A DNA stretch of 64,000 nucleotides. Origin: Acorus gramineus. Lineage: Eukaryota; Streptophyta; Magnoliopsida; Acorales; Acoraceae. Shown one piece after another: positions 26,034-35,943 of the stretch (its first letter is position 1; each line of letters opens with the position of its first letter). The position numbers and the translations under genes are program-made. Location: positions 718,131 to 782,130 of the forward strand of contig JAUJYN010000026.1 in NCBI GenBank assembly GCA_030737835.1, read 5' to 3'. The notes under the pieces were generated by a model that worked only from the letters and a program-made list of their open reading frames with translations, was not told the origin of the DNA and ran no database searches.

Positions 26034-29000
26034 AGAATTTTGTGGGTATATTCGCTGCAAACCCTCACGAGACACAACTCGTCCACTAGGGTGACGGCTA
26101 GGGTTTAAAGGCTTGTTGCACATGCTAAGTGTAACCGCGATTCCTGCGAAAGTGAGTTAGGATTTTTTTTTAGTTTTGCTCGAGGACTAGCAAAAAGGCG
26201 GTTTGGGGGTATTTGTTAGATATTCAAAAGAACATATTTTTATATGCTTTTAAGAGTTGTTTTGGAACATTTCCCTATGTAATTATTCATATATACATGC
26301 ATATTAGGGAAGTTTCTATTCTTTATATTCAAAGCATATTTTGCACAAATTGACAATATTTATACAATTAATATGCATTATCATATTTTTCATATAGAGC
26401 CATATTTTAAAATTCAGAAATCTAAATTTGGCAGTATTTAAATTTGGCAGGTTATAAATTGGAGAAGGAATTAGCATTCAAAGCTTCATCAAAACTTCTA
26501 AAAATGATCCACCAAATCAATAAAATCTTCAATCAAATCAGCTTGACATCTCCAACAAATCAACAAGATCTCTAATAAATTCTGCAATTATATCTCCAAC
26601 ATATTTTGCAAATCAGCATGTACAACTAATTCAACCCTCAAAACCCCTATAAAAAGGGCATCATCTCTGCATTCAGCCAAGGAGAGATCTCTGCATTCAG
26701 CCAAGGAGAAATTTATTTTCAGTTTTTGTTATTTCTTTTCTGTTTTTAGTTTTTATTTCTTTAGTATTAGAGACAGATTCTCGTGTTTTCAATAAAGTGC
26801 ATTATTATTTTATGGAATATTTTTATTTTTATTCTAGAATTTCATCAACCATGGTAGGCTAGAAAATCCTTCCATCAAGGAGAGGATTCCACCCCATGAG
26901 ATTGAGTGATTGATTATTTTCTTTGTGCATTGATGTTTTCTGATTTGTTCTTCATGTTTATATAGTTTCTTCGACTCAGATTTCTTTTGATTATGGGTAT
27001 TTTTAGATCTTCCGTCGTTCTACTTAGATGGGATACGGTTGATGCTTTATAAACCCTATTTTTAAATCGAGTAGAAGTGAACTGCTTTTGAAATATTCTG
27101 TTTTCATTGAATGCAAAAGAAAGAATTATCACGATATTCGTGGGGTGGATTTCCAATCCTTGGTGGTCTTTTTTTATACATTGACTTCAACCTAAGCTTT
27201 TCAAATAATTTGTTTTTAAACCTTTTTACCAAATATTGATAATCTTTTACTTTTATTCGTTTGCTTCAATAGCCTCCCTGTGGATTCGACCCATTGCTAC
27301 CACTTTCTACCTAGGTAAGGGTTTTATATTTTTTTTGTTGGCAAAGACGAGATTTTAACGACAATCAAAGCCACCAACAGTAGGATCCTCTTCTATCGGG
27401 CCATTGTGTTTTCCTTTGTTTTATGGTTTGGTCGTGTGTTGGTTGTAATCCTTTTCTCCTGTTTTGTACATTTGCCTTAATTTAATAAAAGTCAAGGCTC
27501 ATGCCTACCTTTATCTCAAAATAAGAAGTTGAGGGGTGTCATTTAGGAATCCATTGTATAGATCTTCATAATTTTATAAAGTGCTGGGGCACAGTTTCTC
27601 AATATGCTCTGTAGTTCATTTTGTACAAGGAGGAAGAGTCATTTTGTAATTGGTTTTCACATGTTAATATTTTTGGTGGTACCGCCCACTTTCAAAATAA
27701 TAAAGGCACTTATTATGTTAAGCATAATCACCTCTGCAGTAGTTAGAAAAATGATTATATTCAGCTGCTTTTTTTGTGTGCCCAACATAACAAACAGAGT
27801 TTTTGAAGAAAAATATGATTTAAACTAACCAACCCTTTGTCATTTATGATTTCAAAAAATGGTTATTGCACTTTTTCAAAATAAGTTCTGATGTCTCAAA
27901 TAAAATCTAGTGGACTCTTCTAAAATATAATGCTTGATGGAGCAAAAACAACAAACGAGGGGAAAAACCATATCAGTACCTCATCCACCGTGAACTGAAA
28001 TCCCAGCCCGATTCAGCTGCTGAAGCTAGCTCACGGTAGAAACTCTCCTTAGCAGAAATTGTTTGTAGCTTGGAGGCAGATTCCTTATCCTATGATACAA
28101 GAGTCAATCTCATAAAGGACATTTATGATGATCAGTCTCGTACGCAACAAGTGTTGGTTCAAGTTTATCAAAATGGACTAGTATCATACCATTGTTGCCG
28201 ATTCTGGCCTGGGTTTGTTCCACATTGCATAATATCGGCTAAGAGAGTGCTTCTTCCCTTGTGAGTCTTGGAATGTCAGTTTGTGGATTCCTGTAGGGGT
28301 GAACAAACCAAAATATCAGGCCAATGACCATATCATAGGACTTCAATACATATTCCAAAACTTTCAAAGCAGAGCAATAGCACAAAAGCGGGGCTGTTCT
28401 ATGCTGTGAGGTAATAATTAATACCAGAGTTCCAGAAGTGGTGTTCTTTAAGCAATGAAGGGAGACATTTTTTAATGAAATCCAGATCTCCAGTCCTTGA
28501 GAATATTTCAAATACCATGGCACTCAATAGTGGAGGTTGGCTGCAAAAAGTTTCACAATACTCATTGTATATACTGGCAACTTCTGTACAAACTCCACAC
28601 ATGATGCTATTCAAAGACATCTGATACAAGAAATAGCCTACCACTCCCCCATCCCCCCCCCCCCCCCTTCCCTCCCAAATAAATAAATAAATAACAATAC
28701 CACATCGAAGTTGGATGGACCTTACCTCCTATTACTATAATATGCCCTCGAGCCATTCAAGACAAAGCCATAGACATCGATGAGCGAAATAAGATTGTTC
28801 ACAATAGCCTTTGCAGAGTCATACATTTTGCTAGCCAGTAATCCCCTGCATTACAAAATCACAAATCTCTAACAAAAACAGAAAAATCACATGTTCAAGA
28901 AAATTTGGATATTAAGCATAGCAACAAATGCAGAATGAGGGAATAAGTTGGCAAAGGAAGTAAATTTGAATCTAGAGAAAAAAGGGGGAAAAAATCATTA

Positions 29001-29925
29001 GAATTTCAGAAACAAATTGAATAAAAAATACTTAAATATATAAATATGAAATATACTGAAAAACTGCATGCTCATTGAATCTAAAATGTGACCCATCGAT
29101 CATCATTAGCTTCATATACTCACATGATCCCCAATACGACATTCAATAACTTAGATGTACCATTACTAATTCGATAACTTATCATGAATGAAACATTAAC
29201 ATCCAAGTTTAATCCATCTCGGTGCATCAAAAATCAACGATTCTTTCCCAATTTCTAAGAAAATATGCCGAATTTTGTTACCATGATCTTGGGTATGACA
29301 ACAGTTTCTAGGCAAAAAAAAAAATTCAAAATATCTCAAATCAAAACCTTATGACCCAGTAGGAGTCCCAATAGTAGACTTCCCTGAATCTAGACCCGGG
29401 CACCACAAGCGGTCCGGGCAGGGGAAGCAATGTGTGCAAACCCGGCCGCTCCCTCACCGCATCCGCAACCTCGCGACTCAGGTTCTTCCAGAGCGAGTGC
29501 ACCTCCAGCGCCCAAGTCCGGACCTTCGAATTCTCCACCTTCGGCAGGAACCCATCGGGATCCGCCACGAAATCGGACGGCTCGTGAAGCACCATATCAG
29601 TCCCCGCCCTCCCCAGGTACCTCTCGATGAACAAATCGAGGTCTTCGACGGGGACCGTCCCGTTCGCCGATCGGGGAAGCTTTGCGAAAGCGGATTCGAC
29701 GACGGGGAGGTCGTGCTTGAGGGGGAGATCGACGTACAGCTTGGGGTCGAAGTCTTTTGGGCCTAGGGTTTGAAGGGCGGTCGATTGGAGGCTTTCGAGG
29801 AAGGCAATGAGGGGGGTTGAGGGTTTGGTGTTGTTGTATGGAATGAAACAAGGGAGGAGGGAAGAGAAGAGGAGGAGACAATATAGGGTATGAGGTTTCA
29901 GTGCTTGATAATAATAATACGCCAT
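14325..29925 (-). CDS. TRE1: Trehalase, GH37 (complete, 11 exons)
   Basis: Trehalase splits trehalose into two glucose molecules. Coding exons (minus strand, 5' to 3'): 29925-29348, 28845-28726, 28540-28425, 28290-28190, 28089-27980, 17501-17429, 16686-16519, 16413-16326, 15652-15553, 15448-15235, 14411-14325. All introns are GT-AG and the phases join to 1755 nt (584 residues), near the usual plant length. Signature 1 is at residues 176-190 ([15 protein letters not shown]) and signature 2 at 484-493 ([10 protein letters not shown]). The family's catalytic acid and base fit D335 (in [10 protein letters not shown]) and E537 (in HEKYD). Residues about 12-29 are hydrophobic, matching the N-terminal anchor/signal of plant trehalases, so an apoplastic or plasma-membrane enzyme is likely. 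The start was chosen at MAYYYYQ because the upstream in-frame Met codons add a polar, non-conserved extension. Intron 5 (17502-27979) is unusually long because of an LTR retrotransposon. Confidence 0.95.
16856..17391. mobile_element. MITE in trehalase intron 6, perfect 20-bp ends
   Basis: The left end is CTAGTTTGGCAAGGGGATAA and the right end is its exact reverse complement. The interior is AT-rich and itself roughly duplicated: the phrases AACTTATYCYRTTTGTTATAAAA and TTTTTGTTCCAC occur twice, about 235 bp apart. It has no coding capacity. It lies wholly between exons 7 and 6 of trehalase. Related copies occur at 3896-4187 and 62094-62386. The target duplication is not obvious. Confidence 0.7.
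18783..19040 (-). repeat. Two head-to-tail tRNA-type SINE relics
   Basis: On the minus strand two related blocks follow one another. One (about 18783-18875) has an A-box-like TGGCAAAGTGCTC and a B-box-like TGTTCAAATCTTG. The other (about 18890-19040) has TGGTAAAGTGTTC and a decayed B box (GTCTTGAATTTATTC). Both are preceded by a CTTTTTARGGRTCATT phrase and followed by a CCAACAC-TTGCCATA / CCGACACTGCTATA phrase. RNA polymerase III box pairs of this kind mark tRNA-derived SINEs. Ends are approximate. Confidence 0.4.
19146..19322 (-). mobile_element. tRNA-derived SINE
   Basis: Read on the minus strand, an A-box-like segment (TTGGCACTTTGGTTAGAGCC) is followed about 30 nt later by a near-consensus B box (GGTTCAAATCC, forward 19249-19259). 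A short body then ends in an A-run (a T8 on the plus strand at 19148-19155). This is the order expected for a plant SINE with an internal polymerase III promoter. No flanking duplication was established. Confidence 0.5.
19658..20837 (+). repeat. 5' LTR of intron-5 gypsy element
   Basis: Starts TGTTAGATATTC and ends GCCACCAACA. It has a TATA box (CCTATAAAAAGGGC, near 20114-20127) and an AATAAA at 20251-20256, consistent with a U3-R-U5 layout. It differs from the 3' LTR by small indels around 20060-20155, including loss or gain of a roughly 24-bp stretch and a duplicated TCTCTGCATTCAGCCAAGGA motif in the 3' copy. Confidence 0.9.
20841..20857 (+). other. Primer binding site, tRNA-Asp type
   Basis: TGGCGCCGTTGCCGGGG lies three bases after the 5' LTR. 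From memory of plant tRNA sequences this is the exact complement of the 3' end of tRNA-Asp(GTC) including CCA, a primer used by Athila/Tat-type gypsy elements. Confidence 0.8.
21570..22067 (+). pseudogene. Gag N-terminal part, cut short
   Basis: This 165-codon frame encodes the N-terminal and central part of a gypsy Gag: the [17 protein letters not shown] segment and the [18 protein letters not shown] / TWEQLSKKF segments are classic for retrotransposon Gag capsid. It stops (TGA) soon after KTEKIR. The next part of Gag resumes in the +1 frame (from about [12 protein letters not shown]), so about 100 codons expected between these motifs are missing and the join is out of frame. It acts as capsid in autonomous relatives; this copy probably makes a truncated form. 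Confidence 0.8.
22099..24399 (+). CDS. Gag C-terminus / protease / integrase C-tail fusion
   Basis: An uninterrupted 766-codon frame. Residues 44-57 form a zinc knuckle (C44, C47, H52, C57; CX2CX4HX4C). Residues about 150-195 are Gln-rich. A retropepsin-like domain has the active-site motif D407-L-G-A-S and a downstream ILGRPFLA segment (about 483). It acts on Gag-Pol precursors in related elements. At about residue 612 the frame passes directly into the C-terminal tail of an Athila/Tat-like integrase ([12 protein letters not shown], then [22 protein letters not shown] and [10 protein letters not shown]). All of reverse transcriptase, RNase H and the DDE core is gone, yet the reading frame is kept. 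The frame is open upstream of the Met used here, where it continues the Gag of the preceding entry. Whether the product is made is unknown. Confidence 0.8.
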   Translation: MTNLVDGVNKLSKKFDTFAVTTNRNSQRDLNPIMNVEHEPHNICLICDSLEHLVECCPNLPTIKAEQANSINSYNAFKKPTPNSFGPVYHPDNRFHPNFSYRQNEPIQYQGGPPGYQRNFSRPSPSQAPQLNQPLVPPPPPYVAPTPQQPSHLEAMMANMMKQQQEFIYQQQQTNLSQTQTNQIHAQAIAKLEVSLSQIASSLVDRKKGELPSQPVPNPSRQQSQGPIGQYQVNSNENSSHEVQAITTLTYGRRVDKKVQLPKEKSEEIAVHKTADQEEGQETQEKGNETQEIAPKPVDVYKPKAPYPLRLQEPKKSSHFDDIMEVLKNVQINIPFLDAIKQIPSYTKFLKDLTTVKRRTSVPRHAVMAAQASSFIQQQIAPKYKDPGCPTIAIKVGETIIQRALLDLGASVNLLPYSVYKELGLGELKPTDITLSLADRTVKYPKGIVEDVIVKVKEFYYPVDFVVLETEPVKNPGSHIPVILGRPFLATSDAVIRCRNGIMTLAFGNMTVQLNVFHSSNQSTEIDDLEEVCMIDDMINNSLEESFSKDFDKEGSIREANALLDSALFMDTSKWATQFESLPISESLLVSSSVNSPQLEFKDHFHVPFIDQVPIYGKAYHLPVKLEYKAYWVMKRLNFDRDKAKEHRKLQLDELEEIRNDAYNCAARYKDRMKTMHDKIILRKEFFPGQKVLLYNSRLHLFPGKLKSRWTGPYTVEKVHPHGAIEIYNAKDGSTFQVNGHRLKPYLEYLSPEVEETLLEDPVYQD
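24400..26213 (+). other. Non-coding 3' internal region and polypurine tract of intron-5 element
   Basis: About 1.8 kb between the fused frame and the 3' LTR with no coding capacity. It has poly(A) runs (24706-24730 and 25999-26030) and A/G-rich stretches near 25330-25460. It ends in CTAGCAAAAAGGCGGTTTGGGGGTATT; the GGTTTGGGGGT part (26200-26210) is the likely polypurine tract that primes plus-strand DNA. Confidence 0.7.
26214..27379 (+). repeat. 3' LTR of intron-5 gypsy element
   Basis: Starts TGTTAGATATTC and ends GCCACCAACA, then GTAGG of the target duplication. TATA box near 26646-26656. Nearly identical to 19658-20837. Confidence 0.9.
27385..27979. other. Trehalase intron 5, distal part
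   Basis: Intronic sequence between the LTR element and exon 5. The part to about 27500 has a TTTAATAAAA-like signal and poly-pyrimidine character of a decayed retroelement 3' end. Nothing else was recognised. Confidence 0.45.
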
Positions 29926-30265
29926 TATTGTGGCAGAGAGAATCAAACGGGGTGGGGAGACCTTATAAACGTGCAATTTGTCTTTGTTTTGCCCGTCCAA
30001 GGCCCGTGGAATTCGAGCGTCGGCTTTTTGGCGGCTCGTATGCGGAGGTTTTTCAAACCTTTTTGCCGTCCGTTTTGCATCCATATCGTTATCATAACAT
30101 AGCATATATGTATCCTGTCCTATTATAAGATTCTAATGTATAGATTAAAAAAAAGTTAAAAGAAAAATATATTATAATATATATTTCACGTATAATAATA
30201 TTGTAATTCATTGAAAGAATATATGATTTAAATAAAAAAAATTATGTATATTATAAATAGGGTTA

Positions 30266-30342
30266 CACGTGGAATTGGTGTATTGGATATGTTATTTTTC
30301 AATTCAAAATATTTGTGAATGATCCACGTATATCACCACGTG
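30266..30342. promoter_or_regulatory. Two G-box (CACGTG) motifs upstream of trehalase
   Basis: CACGTG occurs at 30266-30271 and 30337-30342, about 340-415 bp upstream of the trehalase start. Each is followed by a similar GAATTGG context, so the pair looks like a small duplication. G-boxes/ABREs bind bZIP and bHLH factors, and plant trehalase is known to respond to abscisic acid and drought. A TATA-like TTTATAAG lies on the minus strand at 29962-29969, but it would leave an extremely short leader, so its use is doubtful. Confidence 0.35.
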
Positions 30343-30969
30343 AATTGGATAAGTGATCTTGACCAACTCGATCGTCCATGAACACAAAATAACTACCGTT
30401 CGTTGCAGTTAATTTTGACCAATGGCGCGTTCAACTTTCTTGAGTTACATTGTCTAATAGGATATTGATTTATGGGAAAATTTGTGATTATATTAAAATG
30501 AAGGAAAATGCTACACTCAGAGAGTTTTTCAGTCCGTTTTTCAGACCCCACATAGGATCCGACATGGCGAGACCGGCTGATGTGGATTTGTTTTCGTTTT
30601 CCTTTGGCGGGCCCGGATGGGTGTTTCAAATTTTAAATTTCAAAATTCGTCGATAAGAAACACTTACACTGCATTAAAGGAATTCAGACACCGCATTAAA
30701 TGGTCAAAAAGATGTTTTTGACAACGTCACATAGCCCGTCGTGCATTCTAGAAACGCGGTTCCAAATGTGACGAGTACATACGACCTTTCAAAGCGTATA
30801 TACTTCGATAATGGGGGTATATACCTTGTTTTTAACCAATTTGTCTGTATTCACTGATTCTTTTCGAGTTCCAATGCAACTTTTCTCTCTCCCCTTTCAT
30901 TTATTACAAAACACACGTTCTCTCTCCCCTTTTGACTAAAACTCTTTCGTCTTGCACAAAACAAATACA

Positions 30970-30981
30970 CTCTCCCTCCCT

Positions 30982-31017
<36 letters not shown>
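30970..31017. repeat. CT microsatellite
   Basis: CTCC units followed by about 14 CT units. It sits in a long pyrimidine-rich stretch (30880-31200) that resembles a plant 5' leader inside the MULE. Confidence 0.9.
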
Positions 31018-31019
<2 letters not shown>

Positions 31020-31545
31020 TTCCCTCTTCGCCTCACTGTTGCTCATCTCTGCCCTCCACCTCACCATCTCTTATTTCTTATCTTTCCTCTCTTTATACAT
31101 TGTCTCTTATCTCTTTCACATAGTATACCCAAGGCGTCTTCTGCATTACCACTCTCAAGTAACAAACTCTCCTTCTTCATCCCGTCGAGTTTCACCAATT
31201 TTCGCTGTCTAGAGGAGACTGCATAGTGAAGGAACTCAGGTTCGAAGCATTATCCTTTTTAATAGCGTATGGTTCCATATGACAAATATTTTAATCTTAT
31301 TTCAATATTTTTAATCTGAAATAATTTCCTTCCTTGTTTTAAATTATTTTTAGCAAATGATTTCATAAATCAAATATTTATTTTTCTTCCCTATCTAAAT
31401 TTTTTTTTAGCACATGATTTCATAAATCAAATATTTTAATCTGAAATAAATGTCTTCCTTGTTTTAAATTTTTTTTTAGTATATGGTTTCATTATTCAAA
31501 TATTTTTATCTTAAATCAATTTTTTTAAAATCTTAAAGTGTATTT

Positions 31546-31836
31546 TTGTTGGATATTCTATGTTTGTTGTTCATAAACATTGGTACTTCATGTGACCCAT
31601 GCCTTCCCATGCCTTCGGGATTCTCTTCAATGGAAGAATTTACAAAGGCATTCAAAAGAGTCTTGCCAAGTAAGAAAACTGAAAGAATTTTTTTGAGTAT
31701 TAGAAAGGTTCCTCCAGAGTTGGAGGGAGAGAAGGTTGATGAGGTAGAAGCAAAATCTGCTTATGGATCAAGCAAAAGAACCATAGTGACCAAAGCGACT
31801 ATATACCACTTAATACTAGCATATACTTTAATTTGA
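31546..31836 (+). pseudogene. Unrecognised open frame inside MULE
   Basis: A 96-codon frame with a hydrophilic centre (FTKAFKRVLPSKKTERIFLS and an acidic stretch after it). It matches no family I recognise. It lies just before the Ulp1-like fragment, in the same orientation, so it may be an exon or remnant of the same captured or element-borne gene. It could equally be chance. Confidence 0.3.
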
Positions 31837-31868
31837 ATGGAATATATAACTTGATGGCCCCACGTTAA

Positions 31869-32084
31869 TGGAAGCAAAGGAAGGAGGCAGAAGGGTGGCC
31901 CCACGTTCTTGATATCCCTGCTCCGCAACAATCCGGTGGGCATGACTGCGGCGTCTTCCTCTACCATTGGATTGCTTGCAGGATGCTTGATACCCATTTT
32001 CATTTTAGCACCAATGATGATATGACTTATATGCGTGCTATGAATATTACTAGATTTATGGGTGATGAATTTAGTAAAATTTGA
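31869..32084 (+). pseudogene. Ulp1-like (C48) cysteine protease, C-terminal fragment
   Basis: In the frame ending at the TGA at 32082-32084 the translation contains GWPHVLDIPAPQQSGGHDCG followed by VFLYHWIACRML. The PQQSGGHDCGVF segment is the Gln/Cys active-site end of Ulp1/SUMO-protease domains. The His and Asp part of the triad, which should lie about 100 residues upstream, is not present in this frame; a TAA closes it at 31866-31868. Ulp1-like domains are known cargo of plant MULEs (the Kaonashi group), which agrees with the 9-bp duplication around this block. No evidence for activity. Confidence 0.6.
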
Positions 32085-32295
32085 ACAAGTAAATGATATT
32101 ATTTTGGTTGATGTTTATTTAGCCATGTTTTGGCTATCATATACAATTGTACTGTTTTGACTGTTTTATACGTGATGATTTTTTGTTGTGTTATATTATT
32201 TGTGTGGTGTGCTTATTTTGTTTAATAATTATTGTGTGATGTGATTGTTAGTTGCGTTATATACTTTGTAAGATGAGGTATATGCTTGGTTAAGT

Positions 32296-35200
32296 TGTTA
32301 TATATGTGTCACTTTTAACCTTCTGGTAACCGTTGAGACATTCTGAAAGTTTTTTTATTTTTTTTCGTTTTTCGATTGGAACCGCTAAAATTTCGGGCTG
32401 TTAGCTATCGCCTCAAAATTGAGGGCTCCGATTGAAAATGTAACTGCATATTATGTGTCCTGGTGCCATTCCAAGCCGCTCACAAAAATTTCATCGAATT
32501 CCGGTAATGTTTCTGAAATTTCACAGTTCCGAGGCGTATCCGGGTTTTGACCGAGCGAGAAGTCATTGGGAGAGTTGACTCGGTCAAAGTGGGCCCATGA
32601 CTTGGTCAACCCTTTTTGTTTTTTTGTTTGGTTGGGTTGACCCAAGTCAAAGCCACTTAAACTCTTTAATCAAGCTTAAAACCCTAATTAACCTTGATTA
32701 CCCTAATCTAAGGGTGGTTTGACTTATTTAAGTGAGCAAAAAGTGTTGCCATGCACTATTCATCATCTTCTCAAATTTCTTTCTCTCTCTCCCCTCTCTC
32801 TTTTTCAAGCTTTTGAGCCCCCTAGAGTTCTCAAAGCTTGAAACCTAAATCATAGAAAGTGTAGATCCGGTCCCGATCTACACCCCGGTGTTCTCGGATT
32901 TGAATTTCGAGAAGTTTGGCCCCTTCATCCCCCCTCTTTTCTCCTCTGATTTGGGCCCTTTCGAGGGCCAAGGGAGATCCCGGCGTTGGAGGCCTTTGGG
33001 GAAAGGTTTCGGTGCGCGGAGAGCAACCGAGCATCCTTGCTTCCCCTTGGTAAGCCTTTTTCCTCTCTTTTCATGCTTAGATGTATGTTAGGAGGGTGGA
33101 TATGAGGTTGGGTGGTGGTCGGCGGCGGTGGGTGGCCGTCGGAGGGCTGTGGGTGGTGGTCGGAGGCCGTTGGTGGCTGTGGAAGGGAGTTTGGGTGGTC
33201 GGGCAGGAAGTTGGGCAGTCCCGGACAGGGTGGTCAGCTGTCCCGGGTGAGTTGGCAGCGGGCGCAGCAGGCGCGCACCAAGTGACCGGGCGCGCGAGTG
33301 CGTGCGCGCAGGCGTACGCGCGGCGTGTGCTCGGGTGGTGCAGGGGGCGTGCTGGGCGCGCTGGGTAGGCAGGGTAGGGCTAGCTCGGGTAGGATGGCTG
33401 CGGGCTGTGCGAGCAGGGCAGGCCGGCTGGGCAGGCCATGCTCGGGCAGCTGGCAGGGGGTGCTCGGGCATCAAGCGGGCAGTGCCCAGGCGTGCAGGCG
33501 AGCGGTGCTCGGGCCACTCGGCGATGCGCGCAGGCAGGCTAGCAGGCGCGCTGGGCGCGTGCTGCCAGGCGCGTTGGGCGCGTGTTGCGCAGGCGTGCGC
33601 GTGGGCGCTGGGTGAGGGTCCCGGGTGCAGGGCGTTGAACGCTGGGAGCTGGTCGCGGATGCTGGGCGCTGGGCGCAGGGCGCTGGGTGGCGGATACCGG
33701 GTGCTGGGCGTGCGGGGTGTGCTGGGTGAGGGTGCTGAGCGCTGGGCGCTGGGCACCGCAGAGGAGCATGCGCGAGGGGCACTGGGCAGAGGCGCAGGCG
33801 TGCGCGTGGTGAAGAGAGCAGTGGGGGCGAGCGGTGGTGCGCGCGGGGCGAGACGCAGGTCAGCGCGGGGCGTGCGGGGTGCGCGCGGGCTGCTGCGGCG
33901 GGGCGCAGTGGGCGCGCGGTGCACCCAGGTGGCTCGGCTGCGGGTCCAGGCATGCGGGCAGGGGCCCGGCGGTGCGCCTGGGTGCACGGGCTGAGGCGCG
34001 GCGGCGCATCCGGGGGCGGGTGGCCGTGCGGGTGGTTGCCGGGGTGCGGGAGTGAGTCGGGGTGCTCGGGCTAACGTGCGTACGGGCCGTATGTACGTTT
34101 GCCCGAGTGTTGGGTTCTTTTGGTGTATATTGAGTAATTTTTGATGTATTTATGTATTTTACTCACCGTATAAATGCCTGTCTTGCAGATCTTGACGGAC
34201 GGTCGCGCGACGACCCAGATTTCGGTGAGTGGGACAATCCAACCCAGTGGTGAGGTGTTATACGTATTTGAGCATATACCGACCTCTCCTGGGGCACCAT
34301 GGATTTATATTAACCCGTTGTAAAGTGTATTCCATTCGAGCATGATTTAAAATGTAGAATGCATGCTACCCTAGACTTTGCATGTTAGGGACTTGCACCC
34401 TTAGGATATGTGTAAGAGCCATGCATCATGTCCCCCTGTTCTCATGCTAGGAAGCCTTGGCCTATGCATGTGTCCTACTAGTTTATTTATTAAATTAAAT
34501 GCTAGTATATGTTAATTGCATGCCTTAGATAATATTATAGGGAGGGGCCTTGCGAGGTCAACATTGAGACCCGGGTTAGGGTACTCCGTGTTCCTTGTTT
34601 GGTTGTTGGGATGTTCTGTATCGGGACCTCATGCTGCCCTCCCAAGGTTCTTGTCCCAATAATATTATATCTCTAGTTGATAATTAAGTATTTATCCCTT
34701 GTGTGATTATTAGCATCTTAGTGAATATTATAGGGGAGGGGCCTTGCGAGGACAGCGGTGAGACCCGGGCTAGGGTACTCCGTGTTCCTTGTTTGGTCGT
34801 CGGGGTGTCCTATATCGGGAATTCACGCTGCCCTCCCAAGTTTCTTTCCCCCAGTGATATTCCAACCTTGTTGCTATTAGGATATATGTTCCCCGCATCC
34901 TGGTTATGGCCCTGGAGGAATTCTGAAGAATTCATGACATTAGAGTTGTAGAGATGTGTTGTCGGCGGATCCGAGTGGATCATATGCGTATGGATAGGCT
35001 GTTCTGTTTCCCTTCATTGGATCCGTGTAGAGACTGCCCCAGCGTGATAAGGCCGTCCCTTTCGAGGGCTCCCATCAGTAGGCGCCTCCCGATATTTGTG
35101 ACGGACTGTGCTGAAGTTGTGGGTGAAGGCCAAGCGGCCTACGGAGTGGAGGAGAGACTATCGGTGGACCAAGGGTGACCAACAGCCTAGTCAGTCCCAA

Positions 35201-35881
35201 AATCCTATGTCACCCGTTGTAGGGTGAGGGTGAGGGTGTAGTGGGTTGGCGATGAGCGACCCGCTGGATTTGTCTATGGGTGATTATCAGTCCCAATAGC
35301 CTATGTCACCCATTGATGGGTGAGGGTGAGGGTGTGGTGGTTCGGCGATGTACGAACCACTGGATTTATGATGTTATGCCACTTTGAGGCTGGTTGTTAA
35401 TTAATTGTGGTTAATATAGCTGTGATGCATGGGTTGTGCTGTTCACTGAGCGTGTGGCTCACCCCTCGCATAATTGTTTTCTCCAGTTGCCACTGAGCCG
35501 GATCAGCAGGAGGAGCCTTTCGAGGGATTCCTTCAGTAGCGGAGCAGCGCTACGTCCCGCGAGTGTTAGAGGCTATCAGCATCCCTTTTTGGCTGTATGT
35601 ATTTTATTTCCGTGCTTGAGCATGCGTTTGTATATATTCAGTTGTATATTGTGTATATTGGCTCTCATAGGACAGATGATTGTGTATCGAGTCTGTAGTA
35701 TGTTTTATTTACAGATTCAGTCTTTTGCTTCCGCATTTGGTGTATATATCATGTCAGCCTCCTTGTTGTCTGTGTGTCATTCTAGTTGCTTGTTTATGGT
35801 ATATTATTGAACTCCTGTGTAGATTCTGATATTATATATACACTTGCCGCGTCACGGGGACGGCCGCCCTGGGGCGTGACA
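32296..35881 (+). mobile_element. Solo LTR (3.6 kb) of the long-LTR gypsy family
   Basis: Begins TGTTATATATGTGTCAC and ends GGGCGTGACA, with a perfect 5-bp duplication TAAGT at 32291-32295 and 35882-35886. It is the same family as the LTRs at 42508-46029 and 53537-56236 but clearly diverged from them. It contains a near-palindrome at 32861-32881, a candidate splice donor at 33050, a GC-rich block at about 33080-34060, a 36-nt candidate exon at 34189-34224, two copies of a roughly 130-bp module (about 34533-34670 and 34724-34862), and GGGTGAGGGTGAGGGTG repeats near 35220 and 35320. No internal region remains. Confidence 0.85.
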
Positions 35882-35943
35882 TAAGTAACGTACATGCCTA
35901 AGATGCCTAGGTAGGCATGTTAGTATGGCTTAGATAAGTCAAG

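Larger units (their letters stand above)
19658..27379 (+). mobile_element. Ty3/gypsy (Athila/Tat-like) element, internally deleted
   Basis: A complete insertion with TG...CA LTRs of 1180 and 1166 bp and a perfect 5-bp target duplication, GTAGG, at 19653-19657 and 27380-27384. A primer binding site follows the 5' LTR and a purine-rich GGTTTGGGGGT tract precedes the 3' LTR. It lies inside trehalase intron 5, antisense to the gene. The LTRs are almost identical apart from a few substitutions and small indels, so insertion was recent. Reverse transcriptase, RNase H and the integrase core are absent, so it needs helper enzymes. Confidence 0.92.

Noticed and set aside
29926..30105. Upstream in-frame Met codons giving a trehalase with 60 more residues
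   Set aside because: The extension is polar and unlike the family. The start at 29925 gives an N-terminal hydrophobic segment and near-normal length.
33088..33994. Long open frames (230-299 codons) on both strands in GC-rich DNA
   Set aside because: They lie in the repetitive GC-rich LTR block. Products are Ala/Arg/Pro/Gly strings, open on both strands and in several frames because stop codons are rare at this composition.
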